From Candidatus Omnitrophota bacterium (GTDB lineage: Bacteria; Omnitrophota; Gorgyraeia; 1-14-0-20-64-10), in contig JAHFFE010000002.1 of the NCBI GenBank assembly GCA_023248155.1, forward strand, positions 1 to 42,262: a stretch of 42,262 nucleotides of DNA, read 5' to 3'. Position 1 is the stretch's first letter. Each line of letters starts with the position of its first letter. Below are positions 25,211 to 33,790 of this stretch, in pieces. The translations under genes were made by a program, and so were the position numbers. The notes under the pieces were generated by a model. It made no database searches and had not been told where the DNA came from. It saw only the letters and a list, made by a program, of their open reading frames with translations.

Positions 25211-25989
25211 GGTATTTTCGCCGTTGGTAGAGATAATAATCCCGGCAGCGTCTGCCATACGGACTCTTCCAGTCCCGGCAGTCCATAATTCGGGAACCGG
25301 CCCGCCTGGGCGGGCTGGTAAGTTCCAAACATCCGGTCCCAGAATGGAAAGATAAACCCGTAATTGGAATTGGTTTCCTCCGGTTGATCCGAGTGATGCA
25401 GCCGGTGGATGTCGGGCGTCACGATGATGCGGCCTAACAGCGAACCGGCCGTCGGCGGCAGCGCAATATTGCCGTGCTGAAAGATCAGGATCATTCCCAG
25501 AATTAATTCATAACAAATCCACTGGCGCAGTTCGACGCCCAACAGCGGAAGCACAATAATTTTTATCAACGAAGAGAACAAGACCTCTCCAAAATGAAAA
25601 CGGTACGCGGTTGTCGCGTCCAGTGTTCGTTCGCAGTGGTGAACCCGATGAAATTTCCAAAGAAACAGCGTTTTATGCATACAGCGGTGCCATGCATAGG
25701 CCCAAAGATCCAACAGCAGAAACGCGGCCAGCGTGCGCACCAGCGGCGGCCAGACAACCCAGTGCAGAATGCCGAACTGTTGCGCTTCGGCCCAGACAGC
25801 GGCGGCGCGGCTTAGGAACGCGATGCCATAAACCAGAATAAATCCGTTGAGAAGTCCCAGCCCCAGATTACAAGCAGCGTGGTTCAGGCGCGGCTGTCGT
25901 GCAGGTAAAGGAAAAAATGGAATGACCGATTCAGCCCAAAAACAGAGTGTTAAAACCAGAAGCTGGAACGGAAGGACCCAGCTTTCCAC
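25207..25989 (-). CDS. Sterol desaturase / fatty acid hydroxylase family protein
   Basis: This membrane di-iron enzyme family hydroxylates or desaturates lipids with O2. The histidine boxes are visible: HRCMH near residue 100, HRVHH near 115, and HRLHH near 195, within a protein with about four to six hydrophobic helices. The 260-residue length fits. The substrate is not predictable; bacterial members act on fatty acids, sterol-like lipids or ornithine lipids. Translation starts at a GTG, 5 nt after the TIGR04073-like gene, and its stop overlaps the mutY start. Confidence 0.9.
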   Translation of the reverse strand: MESWVLPFQLLVLTLCFWAESVIPFFPLPARQPRLNHAACNLGLGLLNGFILVYGIAFLSRAAAVWAEAQQFGILHWVVWPPLVRTLAAFLLLDLWAYAWHRCMHKTLFLWKFHRVHHCERTLDATTAYRFHFGEVLFSSLIKIIVLPLLGVELRQWICYELILGMILIFQHGNIALPPTAGSLLGRIIVTPDIHRLHHSDQPEETNSNYGFIFPFWDRMFGTYQPAQAGRFPNYGLPGLEESVWQTLPGLLSLPTAKIP

Positions 25990-25994
25990 GGCTC

Positions 25995-26378
25995 TTACCG
26001 TTCCTCGAGCCCCAGCACTCCGTAAGGACAGCTTTCAGCGGTATGGAGGTAGGTGCCGTCTTTGGCGGGCGGCAGAGGCGCCGTGAACAGTTCTCCGACT
26101 CCGCAGACTGCGCGCGATGCCGTTTCGCGTACTCCGCGGCCAACCCCTTTGATAACGCCGTTGTTTTGTTTTGCGGCGATGAAAGGCTGATGGAAAAGTT
26201 CTACCCAGCAAAAGGCCACATTTGAAAGTCCACGGATAAATTGTCCTGACAATTTGGTGACATAGTCATCGGAGGAAGCGGCCTGGCAGATCGACATCCC
26301 CCGGCAGTAGCCTTCGGCAGGGAGAGCCAGTACGCAGAGGCCGCCCAGCACGATCCAAAGCAGAATTTTTTTCTTCAT
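25995..26378 (-). CDS. Exosortase-associated TIGR04073-like exported protein
   Basis: The 127-residue product has a clear Sec signal peptide (MKKKILLWIVLGGLCVLALP). The mature part reads YVTKLSGQFIRGLSNVAFCWVEL, then Gly-rich GVIKGVGRGVRETASRAVCGVGELFTAP. This resembles the TIGR04073 family, small exported proteins noted in genomes with exosortase (PEP-CTERM-like) systems; their function is unknown. No exosortase gene is in the window. The tracked ORF starts far upstream inside the PilZ gene. ATG 26378 overlaps the PilZ stop (ATGA) and gives the signal peptide. Confidence 0.6.
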   Translation of the reverse strand: MKKKILLWIVLGGLCVLALPAEGYCRGMSICQAASSDDYVTKLSGQFIRGLSNVAFCWVELFHQPFIAAKQNNGVIKGVGRGVRETASRAVCGVGELFTAPLPPAKDGTYLHTAESCPYGVLGLEER

Positions 26379-26770
26379 TCCGCGCTCATGACCGTAACCC
26401 GCTGTACGCGGCGCTGCTCGTCCTGCTTCTCGGAAGCCGGCGCGTTGATCTGGCGGATTAATGAGCGGTCTTCGTCGGACATTCGCGTGAAAGAGATCCC
26501 CACCTGGTATTGGCCGTCGCCGGTGCGCGGGATTGAATGAACCACGCGGCCGATGATCGACATGGTGCCGGCTGTTCGCTGAGGAAGCGGCAGTGACGAG
26601 CGCTGGAATTTCATATCCAGCACGACACCCCACGGAATCGCCTTGTTGCTGATCAAGCCGAGGCCGTATTCGCTGATGTCGTACAGAAAAGCATGGATCG
26701 ATGCGGCGTCGAATGGAACTGACGGCGCCGATGCGTCCGGCTGAATTTCTACCTGAACGGGAATCGACAT
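26375..26770 (-). CDS. PilZ-domain-like protein without the RxxxR motif
   Basis: The 131-residue product contains YDISEYGLGLIS, matching the second PilZ motif (D/N-x-S-x-x-G), and the following beta strands (MKFQRSSLP; GRVVHSIP; YQVGISFTRMSDEDR) with the ISF/F pattern typical of PilZ domains. The first c-di-GMP motif, RxxxR, is not seen before it. The domain may therefore not bind the nucleotide. ATG 26770 is chosen because the tracked start reads antisense into the acs 5' region. It is followed without a gap by the TIGR04073-like gene. Confidence 0.65.
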   Translation of the reverse strand: MSIPVQVEIQPDASAPSVPFDAASIHAFLYDISEYGLGLISNKAIPWGVVLDMKFQRSSLPLPQRTAGTMSIIGRVVHSIPRTGDGQYQVGISFTRMSDEDRSLIRQINAPASEKQDEQRRVQRVTVMSAE

Positions 26771-26824
26771 AACAATTATGATTCTACATCTAAAGACGCT
26801 GGAGTGGGATAAAATAAGGGCGGT
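26771..26824. promoter_or_regulatory. Short divergent region between pilZ-like gene and acs
   Basis: These 54 bases must carry both promoters. TAAAAT at 26810-26815 on the plus strand and TAGAAT on the minus strand look like -10 elements, but neither has a convincing -35. AAGGG (26816-26820) could be the acs ribosome binding site, 4 nt from the ATG. Confidence 0.3.
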
Positions 26825-28765
26825 ATGGAGAAGCCAACACCCCCTAAAACAATTGAAGATCTTTTGCGCGAAGAGAGGCTGTTCCAGCCTTCTGAGGAGT
26901 TCCAGAACAAGGCCAACAGCGCCAATCCCGCTGTTTATGAAGAAGCGGCGAAGGACCGGTTCAAATTTTGGGAAGAATGGGCCGGCCAGCTTCACTGGTT
27001 TCGCAAGTGGGACAAGACGCTGGAATGGGAACTGCCGGATGCGCGCTGGTTTGTCGGCGGAAAAACCAACATTGCCTACAACTGCCTCGACCGCCACCTT
27101 CCGAAACGGGCCCAGAAACCGGCGATCCTTTGGGAAGGGGAACCGGGCGATCAAAAAACTTTAACCTACGAACAACTTTTCCAGGAAGTCGGCCGTTTTT
27201 CCAACGCGCTTAAAAAACTGGGCGTTTGCACCGGCGACCGCGTCACGCTGTATATGCCGATGGTTCCGGAACTGGCCATCGCGATGCTGGCTTGCGCGCG
27301 TATCGGCGCGGCGCACAGCGTGGTGTTCGGCGGATTTAGTCCCGAAGCGCTGCGCGGCCGGATTGACGATTCGCAATCGAAGATAGTGATCACCGCCGAC
27401 GGCGGCTGGCGGCGCGGCGCTGCGATTCCGCTGAAACAGAATGTGGACGAAGCGATTTCCGGCGACTCTCCTGTGAAATCAGTGGTGGTTGTCCGGCGTA
27501 CCGGCCAAGCCGTTTTAATGAAACCAGGCCGCGATTTCTGGTGGCATGAACAGGTGGCCGGTCAGAGTCCTCGCTGCGAAGCGGAGCCGGTTGATTCCGA
27601 ACAGATGCTCTACTTGCTGTACACCAGCGGCACCACCGGGAAACCAAAAGGGATCGTTCATACGACCGGCGGATATATGGTCGGCTGTTATGCCACGGCC
27701 CGCTGGATTTTTGATTTGAAAGAAGACGATATCTATTGGTGCACGGCCGACATCGGATGGGTGACCGGCCATTCGTATGTGGTGTACGGCCCGCTGCTCA
27801 ACGGCGCGACCATTGTGATGTACGAAGGGGCTCCGAACCATCCGGAGAACGATCGGTTCTGGGCGATCATCGAAAAATACAAGGTTACCGTTTTTTATAC
27901 CGCTCCGACGGCGATCAGGACCTTTATGAAATGGGGCGAATCGTTCCCGCAAAAACATAACCTCTCGAGTTTGCGGCTGCTCGGGTCGGTTGGCGAACCG
28001 ATCAATCCGGAAGCCTGGATCTGGTACCGTCAAATTATCGGCGCGGGGAAATGTCCGATTGTCGATACCTGGTGGCAGACCGAGACCGGACATATCATGA
28101 TTGCGCCGCTGCCTGGCATCACGGCCCTGAAGCCCGGTTCAGCCACGAAACCGTTTCCCGGTATTGATGCCGATGTGGTGGACGAGCAGGGCAATCCGGC
28201 CAACTCCGGTTATCTGGTGATCAAATCACCGTGGCCGGGCATGCTGCGCGGCATCTACGGTGATCCGGAACGGTACCGATCCGTTTACTGGTCGAAATAT
28301 CCGCAATGGTACTTTACCGGAGACGGCTGCAAGAAAGATGCCGACGGTTATTTCTGGGTGCTGGGCCGCGTCGATGATGTGCTTAAAGTCAGCGGGCACC
28401 GGCTCTCGACGATGGAAATTGAAAGCGCGCTGGTCGATTATACCGATGTGGCCGAGGCGGCTGTGATCGGCCGCCAGGACCCGATCAAGGAAAATGCCGT
28501 CGTCGCTTTTGTGACCGTGAAAAACGGCGTTTCGGCCACGCCGGAACTGGGGAAAATACTCAAAGACCATGTTGTCAAAAAGATCGGTTCATTGGCCCGT
28601 CCGGACACAATTCTGTTTACGTCCGAGCTTCCGAAAACGCGTTCAGGAAAGATTATGCGACGGCTTCTGCGTGACATTGCCGAGGGCAGAGTACTGGGAG
28701 ATGCTACAACGCTGGCTGATCCGGCCGTTGTCGAATCACTGAAGAAAAACTACTCCGAGGACTGA
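26825..28765 (+). CDS. acs: Acetyl-CoA synthetase (AMP-forming)
   Basis: Acs activates acetate to acetyl-CoA through acetyl-AMP. The 646-residue protein has the expected ANL-family motifs: [31 protein letters not shown] with the acetate-pocket Trp, [20 protein letters not shown] and the C-terminal [11 protein letters not shown]. The Lys in the last motif is the residue acetylated in known Acs regulation, so post-translational control by a Pat/CobB-type system is possible. It stands alone on the plus strand between two minus-strand groups. Its last 16 nt overlap the zinc-ribbon gene. Confidence 0.96.
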   Translation: MEKPTPPKTIEDLLREERLFQPSEEFQNKANSANPAVYEEAAKDRFKFWEEWAGQLHWFRKWDKTLEWELPDARWFVGGKTNIAYNCLDRHLPKRAQKPAILWEGEPGDQKTLTYEQLFQEVGRFSNALKKLGVCTGDRVTLYMPMVPELAIAMLACARIGAAHSVVFGGFSPEALRGRIDDSQSKIVITADGGWRRGAAIPLKQNVDEAISGDSPVKSVVVVRRTGQAVLMKPGRDFWWHEQVAGQSPRCEAEPVDSEQMLYLLYTSGTTGKPKGIVHTTGGYMVGCYATARWIFDLKEDDIYWCTADIGWVTGHSYVVYGPLLNGATIVMYEGAPNHPENDRFWAIIEKYKVTVFYTAPTAIRTFMKWGESFPQKHNLSSLRLLGSVGEPINPEAWIWYRQIIGAGKCPIVDTWWQTETGHIMIAPLPGITALKPGSATKPFPGIDADVVDEQGNPANSGYLVIKSPWPGMLRGIYGDPERYRSVYWSKYPQWYFTGDGCKKDADGYFWVLGRVDDVLKVSGHRLSTMEIESALVDYTDVAEAAVIGRQDPIKENAVVAFVTVKNGVSATPELGKILKDHVVKKIGSLARPDTILFTSELPKTRSGKIMRRLLRDIAEGRVLGDATTLADPAVVESLKKNYSED

Positions 28766-29019
28766 AGCGTAACCTCGAGTTCCGTGGTTTGCCACCAGAG
28801 CCAGCGGCCCAGAGGTCCCAGCCAGCTGATTTTTGAAAACGGAACTTTACTGACTGCGCGGTAGCGGGTCGCGCATCCGAGGCAGTGGCAGGGAATTCCC
28901 ATCGATTGCAGCGGTCCCTGCGTTGTCCGGTTGTTTACCAGCGTCATCGTCACCAGCCGCTGTCCGCACTGGGGGCAGAACCGTCCCGTTTTGTAAAATT
29001 GAAACAGCGAGTAAGCCAT
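28750..29019 (-). CDS. Small zinc-ribbon protein of unknown function
   Basis: The 89-residue product has a CPQC pair near residue 14 and a CHCLGC cluster about 30 residues later, which could hold one zinc ion. The C-terminus is Trp-rich and moderately hydrophobic. I do not recognise a family. ATG 29019 is chosen because it forms a TAATG junction with the DCC-family stop and gives [12 protein letters not shown]; the tracked start adds 15 residues from the upstream gene. It is the last gene of the long oxidase-containing run, and its 3' end overlaps acs. Confidence 0.6.
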   Translation of the reverse strand: MAYSLFQFYKTGRFCPQCGQRLVTMTLVNNRTTQGPLQSMGIPCHCLGCATRYRAVSKVPFSKISWLGPLGRWLWWQTTELEVTLQSSE

Positions 29020-29366
29020 TAGTGTTGTTTCTTTCGCGAAGCCGCAATTCTTTCGTAAATCCAATTAGACAACGGCCCGGAGCCGGGCATCTTTTTCAAA
29101 AACCAGCCGAGCCATTTCCAGCGCGGCAACTGTTCAAGAAGATCAGGAAATGCCTTGGCCCCGCTGAGCACTTTTCCGTCGGGAAAAACCAGGTGGAACG
29201 AATTCTCCAATTCGGAGCGCGTCATATTTGGCACCAGCGACGGGATGCGCGGATCGTCGAAACCGACCGGTTCAATGCGATGGCGCGTGTCCCAGCGCCG
29301 GATCCGTTGCTGGAATCCGACACAGAGCGGGCACTGGTTGTCATACAGCAGATAAAAAGAGCTCAT
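29019..29366 (-). CDS. DCC-family (DUF393) thiol-disulfide oxidoreductase-like protein
   Basis: The 115-residue protein begins with LLYDNQCPLCVGF, the YDGxCPxC motif of the DCC family, thioredoxin-like proteins predicted to act in thiol-disulfide exchange. The remainder (GAKAFPDLLEQLPRWKWLGWFLK) is also typical. Its partner is unknown. It overlaps the FAD-linked oxidase gene upstream by 26 nt and the zinc ribbon downstream by 1 nt. Confidence 0.85.
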   Translation of the reverse strand: MSSFYLLYDNQCPLCVGFQQRIRRWDTRHRIEPVGFDDPRIPSLVPNMTRSELENSFHLVFPDGKVLSGAKAFPDLLEQLPRWKWLGWFLKKMPGSGPLSNWIYERIAASRKKQH

Positions 29367-30732
29367 AAGGAAAAATATTGCCTCGGTTTAAAATTCCGCC
29401 TGGATCAACCAGTTTTTTGATGCGCGCCATCTCTTTTAATCCGTTAGCGCCGACCATCATTTCCAGATAAGGGATCCGCAGTTTGCCGATGCCATGCTCG
29501 GCGGAAACGGTCCCGCCCAGTTCAACCGCTTTTTTTGCCAGCGTTGCGTAAAGTTTCGTGGACTGATCAAACTGCTCTTTGTTTTTCGGAAGCAGGTTGG
29601 CATGCAGATGATTTTCTCCGATATGCCCCCAAAGGGCATAATCGATTCCGGACGCCAGTAATTCAGTGCGGTAAAAATCAAACATTGCGCGGGCTGATTC
29701 ATCCGGCACCGCGAAATCGGTGCCCAGTTTTCGGAACCCATTCTCGGCGGCTTGTTTGTTGACGCGCACCGGCAGTTGGTACCGGTACTGTTGAAACGCC
29801 TGATGATCTTCCGGCTCCGAAGAGATTAATTCTTCGGAAACGATTGCACCGTGCGCCCGGGCCAGCGCGAGCCATTGTTGTGCCAGCGCCGCTTCGGTTT
29901 TTTTTGTCGTTTCCTGTTCGAACAGCAGCGCTGCGCCGGGCTGATCGCCCAGTATTTTTAATGAATTTCCGTCGAAAAACTCCAGCGTCCGCGGCTGGAG
30001 CGTTTTCTTTGCAGCCACAGAAAAATCAAAACAGTCCGTTTCCGATTTAAAGAAAAGCATTCCGCTTATCACCGCTTCCGGTTGCCGCCGGATTTCCAGC
30101 TCCAGCTCCGTAAAAACGCCCAACGTTCCTTCGGAGCCGATGAACAGGTCAATCAAATCCATTTGCGGCGCCCAGAAATAGCCGGCCGCATTTTTTGTTT
30201 TTGGCTGGCAATAGGTCGGCAACGGAAATGAAACCGGTTTTACCGATGTGGTTTTCATCGACAAGATTCCGTTTTGCGCGAAATGCTTGGAGCGCGTGAT
30301 TTCGATCGGCGTTGCATCGGCCAGTAAAAGTTTTACGCGGCGGATCCAGGCGCGCGTCGGCCCGTACGCCAGCGACCGCGGCCCTGATGCGTTCGTTGCG
30401 GCCGTTCCACCGATGGAGGCCGCTTTCTCTCCGGGATCGGGCGGGTAGAAATAGCCGTACATATCCAATACGGCTTCCAGCGCTTTTAAAGTGACTCCTG
30501 GCTCCACAGTCACGCTGCCTGAATTTCTTTCGTCATCCCACAGAACGGGTCCGATCTGGTTGAACCGTTCCGTGGAGAGGATGATTCCAGAGTCAGCTGT
30601 GCAGGCGCCGGTGAGTCCGGTTTTCGCGCCGGCCACGGTGACCGGCGTTTTGGCGCGGTTTGCTTCTTTGAGAATCTGCGCCACTTCCTGTTCGGAAGAA
30701 GGCGTTTCGATCCGCGGCAGGGAATCGGTCAT
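29341..30732 (-). CDS. FAD-linked oxidase, GlcD / D-lactate dehydrogenase type
   Basis: The 463-residue flavoprotein has an N-terminal PCMH-type FAD domain with TVAGAKTGLTGACTADSG, a PPDPGEKAASIGGTAATNASG stretch and GSEGTLGVFTELELEI. The C-terminal domain carries WGHIGENHLHANLLP and SAEHGIGKLR. These are features of glycolate oxidase subunit GlcD and D-lactate dehydrogenases, which oxidise 2-hydroxyacids and pass electrons to the respiratory chain. There are no Fe-S cysteine clusters, and no glcE or glcF is adjacent. The HAD phosphoglycolate-phosphatase-like gene at 12.5 kb could supply glycolate (inference). ATG 30732 replaces the tracked upstream start. Confidence 0.85.
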   Translation of the reverse strand: MTDSLPRIETPSSEQEVAQILKEANRAKTPVTVAGAKTGLTGACTADSGIILSTERFNQIGPVLWDDERNSGSVTVEPGVTLKALEAVLDMYGYFYPPDPGEKAASIGGTAATNASGPRSLAYGPTRAWIRRVKLLLADATPIEITRSKHFAQNGILSMKTTSVKPVSFPLPTYCQPKTKNAAGYFWAPQMDLIDLFIGSEGTLGVFTELELEIRRQPEAVISGMLFFKSETDCFDFSVAAKKTLQPRTLEFFDGNSLKILGDQPGAALLFEQETTKKTEAALAQQWLALARAHGAIVSEELISSEPEDHQAFQQYRYQLPVRVNKQAAENGFRKLGTDFAVPDESARAMFDFYRTELLASGIDYALWGHIGENHLHANLLPKNKEQFDQSTKLYATLAKKAVELGGTVSAEHGIGKLRIPYLEMMVGANGLKEMARIKKLVDPGGILNRGNIFPYELFLSAV

Positions 30733-30737
30733 CGGAG

Positions 30738-31616
30738 CTACTCTGTTTTTAGGCGGAGATTTGTCAGGATTTTCCGGACTGAAGCGTCGCGGTTGAGCGC
30801 GTAGAAATGAAGGCCCGGCACGCCGGATTTCAACAGTTCGGAGCATTGCCGCGTTGCCAGCTCAACACCGTATTCGGCCGCACCGGCATCATCGGTCTCA
30901 TATTTTTCAAGATTTTTGGCCACATCGGCGGGGATCGTCGATCCGCAGAGCGCCGTAAACCGGCGGATCTGCGCGGCCGAGAGGATCGGCAAAATGCCAG
31001 GGATGACCGGCACGGAAATTCCGGCTTTGCGGACAAAATCCAGAAACTCGAAAAAGAACCGGTTATCCAGGAATAACTGCGTGAAAATCACGCAGGCGCC
31101 GGCATCGACCTTTTTTTTCAGATAGGCGATATCATCGGCGCGGTTTCCTTTTGCATCCGGATGAATTTCAGGAAAGCCGCTGACGCCGATTGAAAACCAG
31201 GGATCTTTTCCTGCTTCTTCCACCAGTTGATAGGAGGAATCGAATCCGTCGGGATGCGGCTTGAAATTGGGCTGATCCTGCGGCGGATCGCCGCGAAGCG
31301 CCAGCAGATTGTAAATGCCGGATGCCTTGATTTTTTGCAGGTTGGCGGTGGTTTCTTCGCGCGATTGACCGACAATGTTGAGGTGGCACATCACCTCGAC
31401 GCCGGAGCTTTCCTTGAGTTTCCGGCAAAGATCAATGGTCAGATCACGCGTACTGCCGCCGGCGCCGAATGTGACTGAAAAGAATACAGGATTTACCGCT
31501 TTCAGCCGCTCGACGGTTTCAAAAAGCTTTGAAATTCCCTCGGGTGTTTTCGGAGGAAACAGCTCGATCGAAATGTCCGGCTTTTGCCTGGATTGATAGA
31601 GCCGGTCAAGCCGCAT
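30738..31616 (-). CDS. metF: 5,10-methylenetetrahydrofolate reductase
   Basis: MetF reduces methylene-THF to 5-methyl-THF, the methyl donor for the MetH reaction encoded at the right edge. The family motifs ISIELFPPKTPEG, FFSVTFGAGGSTRD, LLALRGDPP and FTQLFLDNRFFF are present, and 292 residues is normal for the bacterial enzyme. The start at ATG 31616 (MRLDRLYQ) is preferred over the tracked start, which adds 16 residues read from the upstream gene. It overlaps the CPMC protein gene by 11 nt and sits 5 nt before the FAD-linked oxidase. Confidence 0.94.
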   Translation of the reverse strand: MRLDRLYQSRQKPDISIELFPPKTPEGISKLFETVERLKAVNPVFFSVTFGAGGSTRDLTIDLCRKLKESSGVEVMCHLNIVGQSREETTANLQKIKASGIYNLLALRGDPPQDQPNFKPHPDGFDSSYQLVEEAGKDPWFSIGVSGFPEIHPDAKGNRADDIAYLKKKVDAGACVIFTQLFLDNRFFFEFLDFVRKAGISVPVIPGILPILSAAQIRRFTALCGSTIPADVAKNLEKYETDDAGAAEYGVELATRQCSELLKSGVPGLHFYALNRDASVRKILTNLRLKTE

Positions 31617-31878
31617 GAGAACCGGTTCTACCGGTGCGATTTTTTTTGCGGACCGAGCGGACAATGTAAAAGATGAAACCGCCGATCAGCACATAGGGAA
31701 GGGCCAGCAGAAGGCAGAGCGAAACGGAAAAACCGTTCATCAGCTTGGAAGCGCCGGCCGCCGTCGACTGATTCGAGGCCACTTCACGGCACATTGGGCA
31801 GGCGGTAGCGGTTCCCGCTCCGATTAATAATAAGAACAGAAATGCTATAACTACGGGTGGTATAAGATATTTTTTCAT
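31606..31878 (-). CDS. Small membrane protein with CPMC motif
   Basis: The 90-residue product has an N-terminal hydrophobic segment (IPPVVIAFLFLLLIGAG), then TACPMCREVA just outside the membrane, a second hydrophobic helix near residues 50-72 and a basic tail. CPMC, a CxxC with Met in the middle, could bind copper or exchange disulfides. I do not recognise a named family. Its position between DUF420/SCO and metF, with an ATGA overlap on the DUF420 gene, makes an oxidase-assembly role plausible (inference). Confidence 0.65.
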   Translation of the reverse strand: MKKYLIPPVVIAFLFLLLIGAGTATACPMCREVASNQSTAAGASKLMNGFSVSLCLLLALPYVLIGGFIFYIVRSVRKKNRTGRTGSHAA

Positions 31879-32300
31879 TTCCAGGTCATCCGGTACAGCA
31901 TCCAGTAGACTACCACACCTGTGACTGAAACATACAGCCAGATGGGCAGCGTCCAGCGCGCGATTTTGCGGTGGGCTTCAACCCGGTCTTTCAGTCCCAA
32001 AGTAAGCGTGCGGATCGCCATCGGCGCCACGAAAATCGCCAGCAGCGTATGCGTTGCGAGAATTGCCAGATAAATCGCGCGAATCGGTCCGGTTGCGGGG
32101 AATCGCGTACTGCCGTGAAACCAGTGATAAGTCAGGTAGCTTGTCAGGAACAGAACCGAACAGCCAAACGCCGCGATCATACAGCGCTTATGCGCTTCGA
32201 TCTGTTTTCGGCGCACAAACCAGAACCCGGCCGTCAGCAACAGCGCGCTGGCGCTGTTGAGGCAGGCGTTAACCGCGGGCAGCCAGGAGAGCGGAGGCAT
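31875..32300 (-). CDS. DUF420 (YozB/CtaM-like) membrane protein
   Basis: The 141-residue protein has four hydrophobic helices and conserved His residues placed as in DUF420: EAHKRCM, TYHWFHG and THTLLAI, then VEAHRKIARWTLPIWLYVSVTG. Relatives are linked to aa3/caa3-type oxidase maturation in Firmicutes. The start MPPLSWLPAVNACLN matches the family N-terminus, although it overlaps the SCO gene by 32 nt. It lies within the cta operon, which supports an assembly role. Confidence 0.85.
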   Translation of the reverse strand: MPPLSWLPAVNACLNSASALLLTAGFWFVRRKQIEAHKRCMIAAFGCSVLFLTSYLTYHWFHGSTRFPATGPIRAIYLAILATHTLLAIFVAPMAIRTLTLGLKDRVEAHRKIARWTLPIWLYVSVTGVVVYWMLYRMTWK

Positions 32301-32874
32301 CGGTCACTAACTGGCGCATCGCCGTTTCTTCAGAAGAGTCGTAATAACCATAAAGCGTTCCGGTTTTATCGACCAGCACGAACCGGATGCTGTGGATTAC
32401 CGGCTCAGCTGGATCGGTTCCCTCGGCATAGCTGAGGCGGAACCCTTTTTTGGTTAGCCGGCCGATTTCCATTTCCGGTCCGGTCAAGAAATGCCAGCGC
32501 TTGAAATCGGCTCCCCATTGGCTGCCGTATTTCTTCAGTACGGACGGGGTGTCCCGCGCCGGGTCGACGCTGAATGAAACCAATTCGATTTCAGCCGGCA
32601 GAGTTGCCTGCAGTCGCGCCATTTTTTGCGTCATCTGCGGGCAGGTGCCCGCACACGACGTGAAAATAAAATCGGCGATCCAGATTTTTCCGCTCAGTTG
32701 CGCGCTCGAAAATGGTTTTCCTTCCTGATCGGTCAGTTTGAACTCCGGAATTTTCACGCGGGGCGCTGTGGGAACCGGTGCCGGAGTTTTCTCATGCGCC
32801 TGCGTCCGGACCAGATAAACAGGTGGCAACAAGAGTGCGGCTGAAAGGAGAATCCACCAGACCCGGTTTTTCAT
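32269..32874 (-). CDS. SCO1/SenC copper-delivery protein
   Basis: SCO proteins hold copper and pass it, or reduce cysteines, for the CuA site of oxidase subunit II. A membrane-anchoring N-terminal helix is followed by a thioredoxin-like domain. The copper ligands are visible: Cys74 and Cys78 in TSCAGTCPQM and His161 in VIHSIRFVLVD. The position after ctaF fits its role with the CuA-bearing CtaC. Confidence 0.93.
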   Translation of the reverse strand: MKNRVWWILLSAALLLPPVYLVRTQAHEKTPAPVPTAPRVKIPEFKLTDQEGKPFSSAQLSGKIWIADFIFTSCAGTCPQMTQKMARLQATLPAEIELVSFSVDPARDTPSVLKKYGSQWGADFKRWHFLTGPEMEIGRLTKKGFRLSYAEGTDPAEPVIHSIRFVLVDKTGTLYGYYDSSEETAMRQLVTDASALLAARG

Positions 32875-32903
32875 GCGAAGGGAAACCTGCTTGTTCTGCT
32901 TGG

Positions 32904-33188
32904 TTAAGAAAAAACAGCCAGGCCGATCAGCATCATCGCGACGGCCAGCGCAATCAGGAAGAATGGGAAAATCACAACAATCCAGAGCGGAAGCGCTTTT
33001 TCACCGTCGAGGTGCATGTAGTACCACGAAACTAGGCCGGCCTTGATCAGAGAGACCAGCATGATTAGGCCGATAATGGCGGTTTTGGAAATCGGCAGAT
33101 GTGAAAAGAAAGTGCTGACGGCCAGCAGTCCGATTAGCGCCGCCCAGATCACGCCGTATTTTTTATAACTGACCGCCTTGCTCGTCAT
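32904..33188 (-). CDS. ctaF: Cytochrome c oxidase subunit IV
   Basis: The 94-residue protein has three hydrophobic helices and the family segment SLIKAGLVSWYYMHLDGEK. This small subunit is associated with caa3/aa3-type oxidases and has no cofactor. It has AAGGAAGGAG before its ATG and follows ctaE by 17 nt. Confidence 0.88.
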   Translation of the reverse strand: MTSKAVSYKKYGVIWAALIGLLAVSTFFSHLPISKTAIIGLIMLVSLIKAGLVSWYYMHLDGEKALPLWIVVIFPFFLIALAVAMMLIGLAVFS

Positions 33189-33205
33189 AGCGCGATGCTC
33201 CTTCC

Positions 33206-33781
33206 TTAAATCAGATAAACCAGCGGGAACAGGAAAATCCAGACTAAGTCCACGAAGTGCCAGTAGAGTCCGGAGATTTCGACCAAATGGCTTTTGCGCG
33301 CCCAGAATCCGTCGCGGAATGTCAGCCAGAGCACCCAGACATTCGTTAGAATTCCGATGATCACATGGAGCCCATGCACGCCGGTCAGCGTGAAGTAGCA
33401 GTCCCAGAACAGGCCGGTGCCGGGCAAATGCCCATGCTCAAATTTGAGGTGGTATTCGTACCCTTTTACGCAGAGAAACGCTGTTCCGAGAATGATCGTC
33501 GCCAGCAGGAACAGGCGCAATTGCGACAAATCCTTTTTATGGACGGCTGCCACGCCAAGCGCCATCGTCATTGAACTGGAAAGCAGAATAAAAGTGTTGA
33601 TCGCGGCCGCGGCGACATTCAGTTCTTCGCTGGGGTTGGGCCAGCTGACGCCGGCGCGCAACACGATGTAGGCGCCCAGCAGTCCCGCGAAAAACATTAC
33701 TTCGGACGCCAGGAAAAGCCACATCGCCAGTTTCCCGGTCGGAATGCCGGTCGCGTTATGTTCGATGGAATGAGTTGTCAT
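33206..33781 (-). CDS. ctaE: Cytochrome c oxidase subunit III (five-helix form)
   Basis: The 191-residue protein has five hydrophobic helices, as in the short bacterial subunit III that lacks the first two helices of the seven-helix form. Typical segments include GKLAMWLFLASEVMFFAGLLGAY, TGVHGLHVIIG and YWHFVDLVWIFLFPLVYL. It assembles with subunits I and II and carries no metal. It lies between ctaB (9 nt) and ctaF. Confidence 0.93.
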   Translation of the reverse strand: MTTHSIEHNATGIPTGKLAMWLFLASEVMFFAGLLGAYIVLRAGVSWPNPSEELNVAAAAINTFILLSSSMTMALGVAAVHKKDLSQLRLFLLATIILGTAFLCVKGYEYHLKFEHGHLPGTGLFWDCYFTLTGVHGLHVIIGILTNVWVLWLTFRDGFWARKSHLVEISGLYWHFVDLVWIFLFPLVYLI

Positions 33782-33790
33782 AGTTCTATT

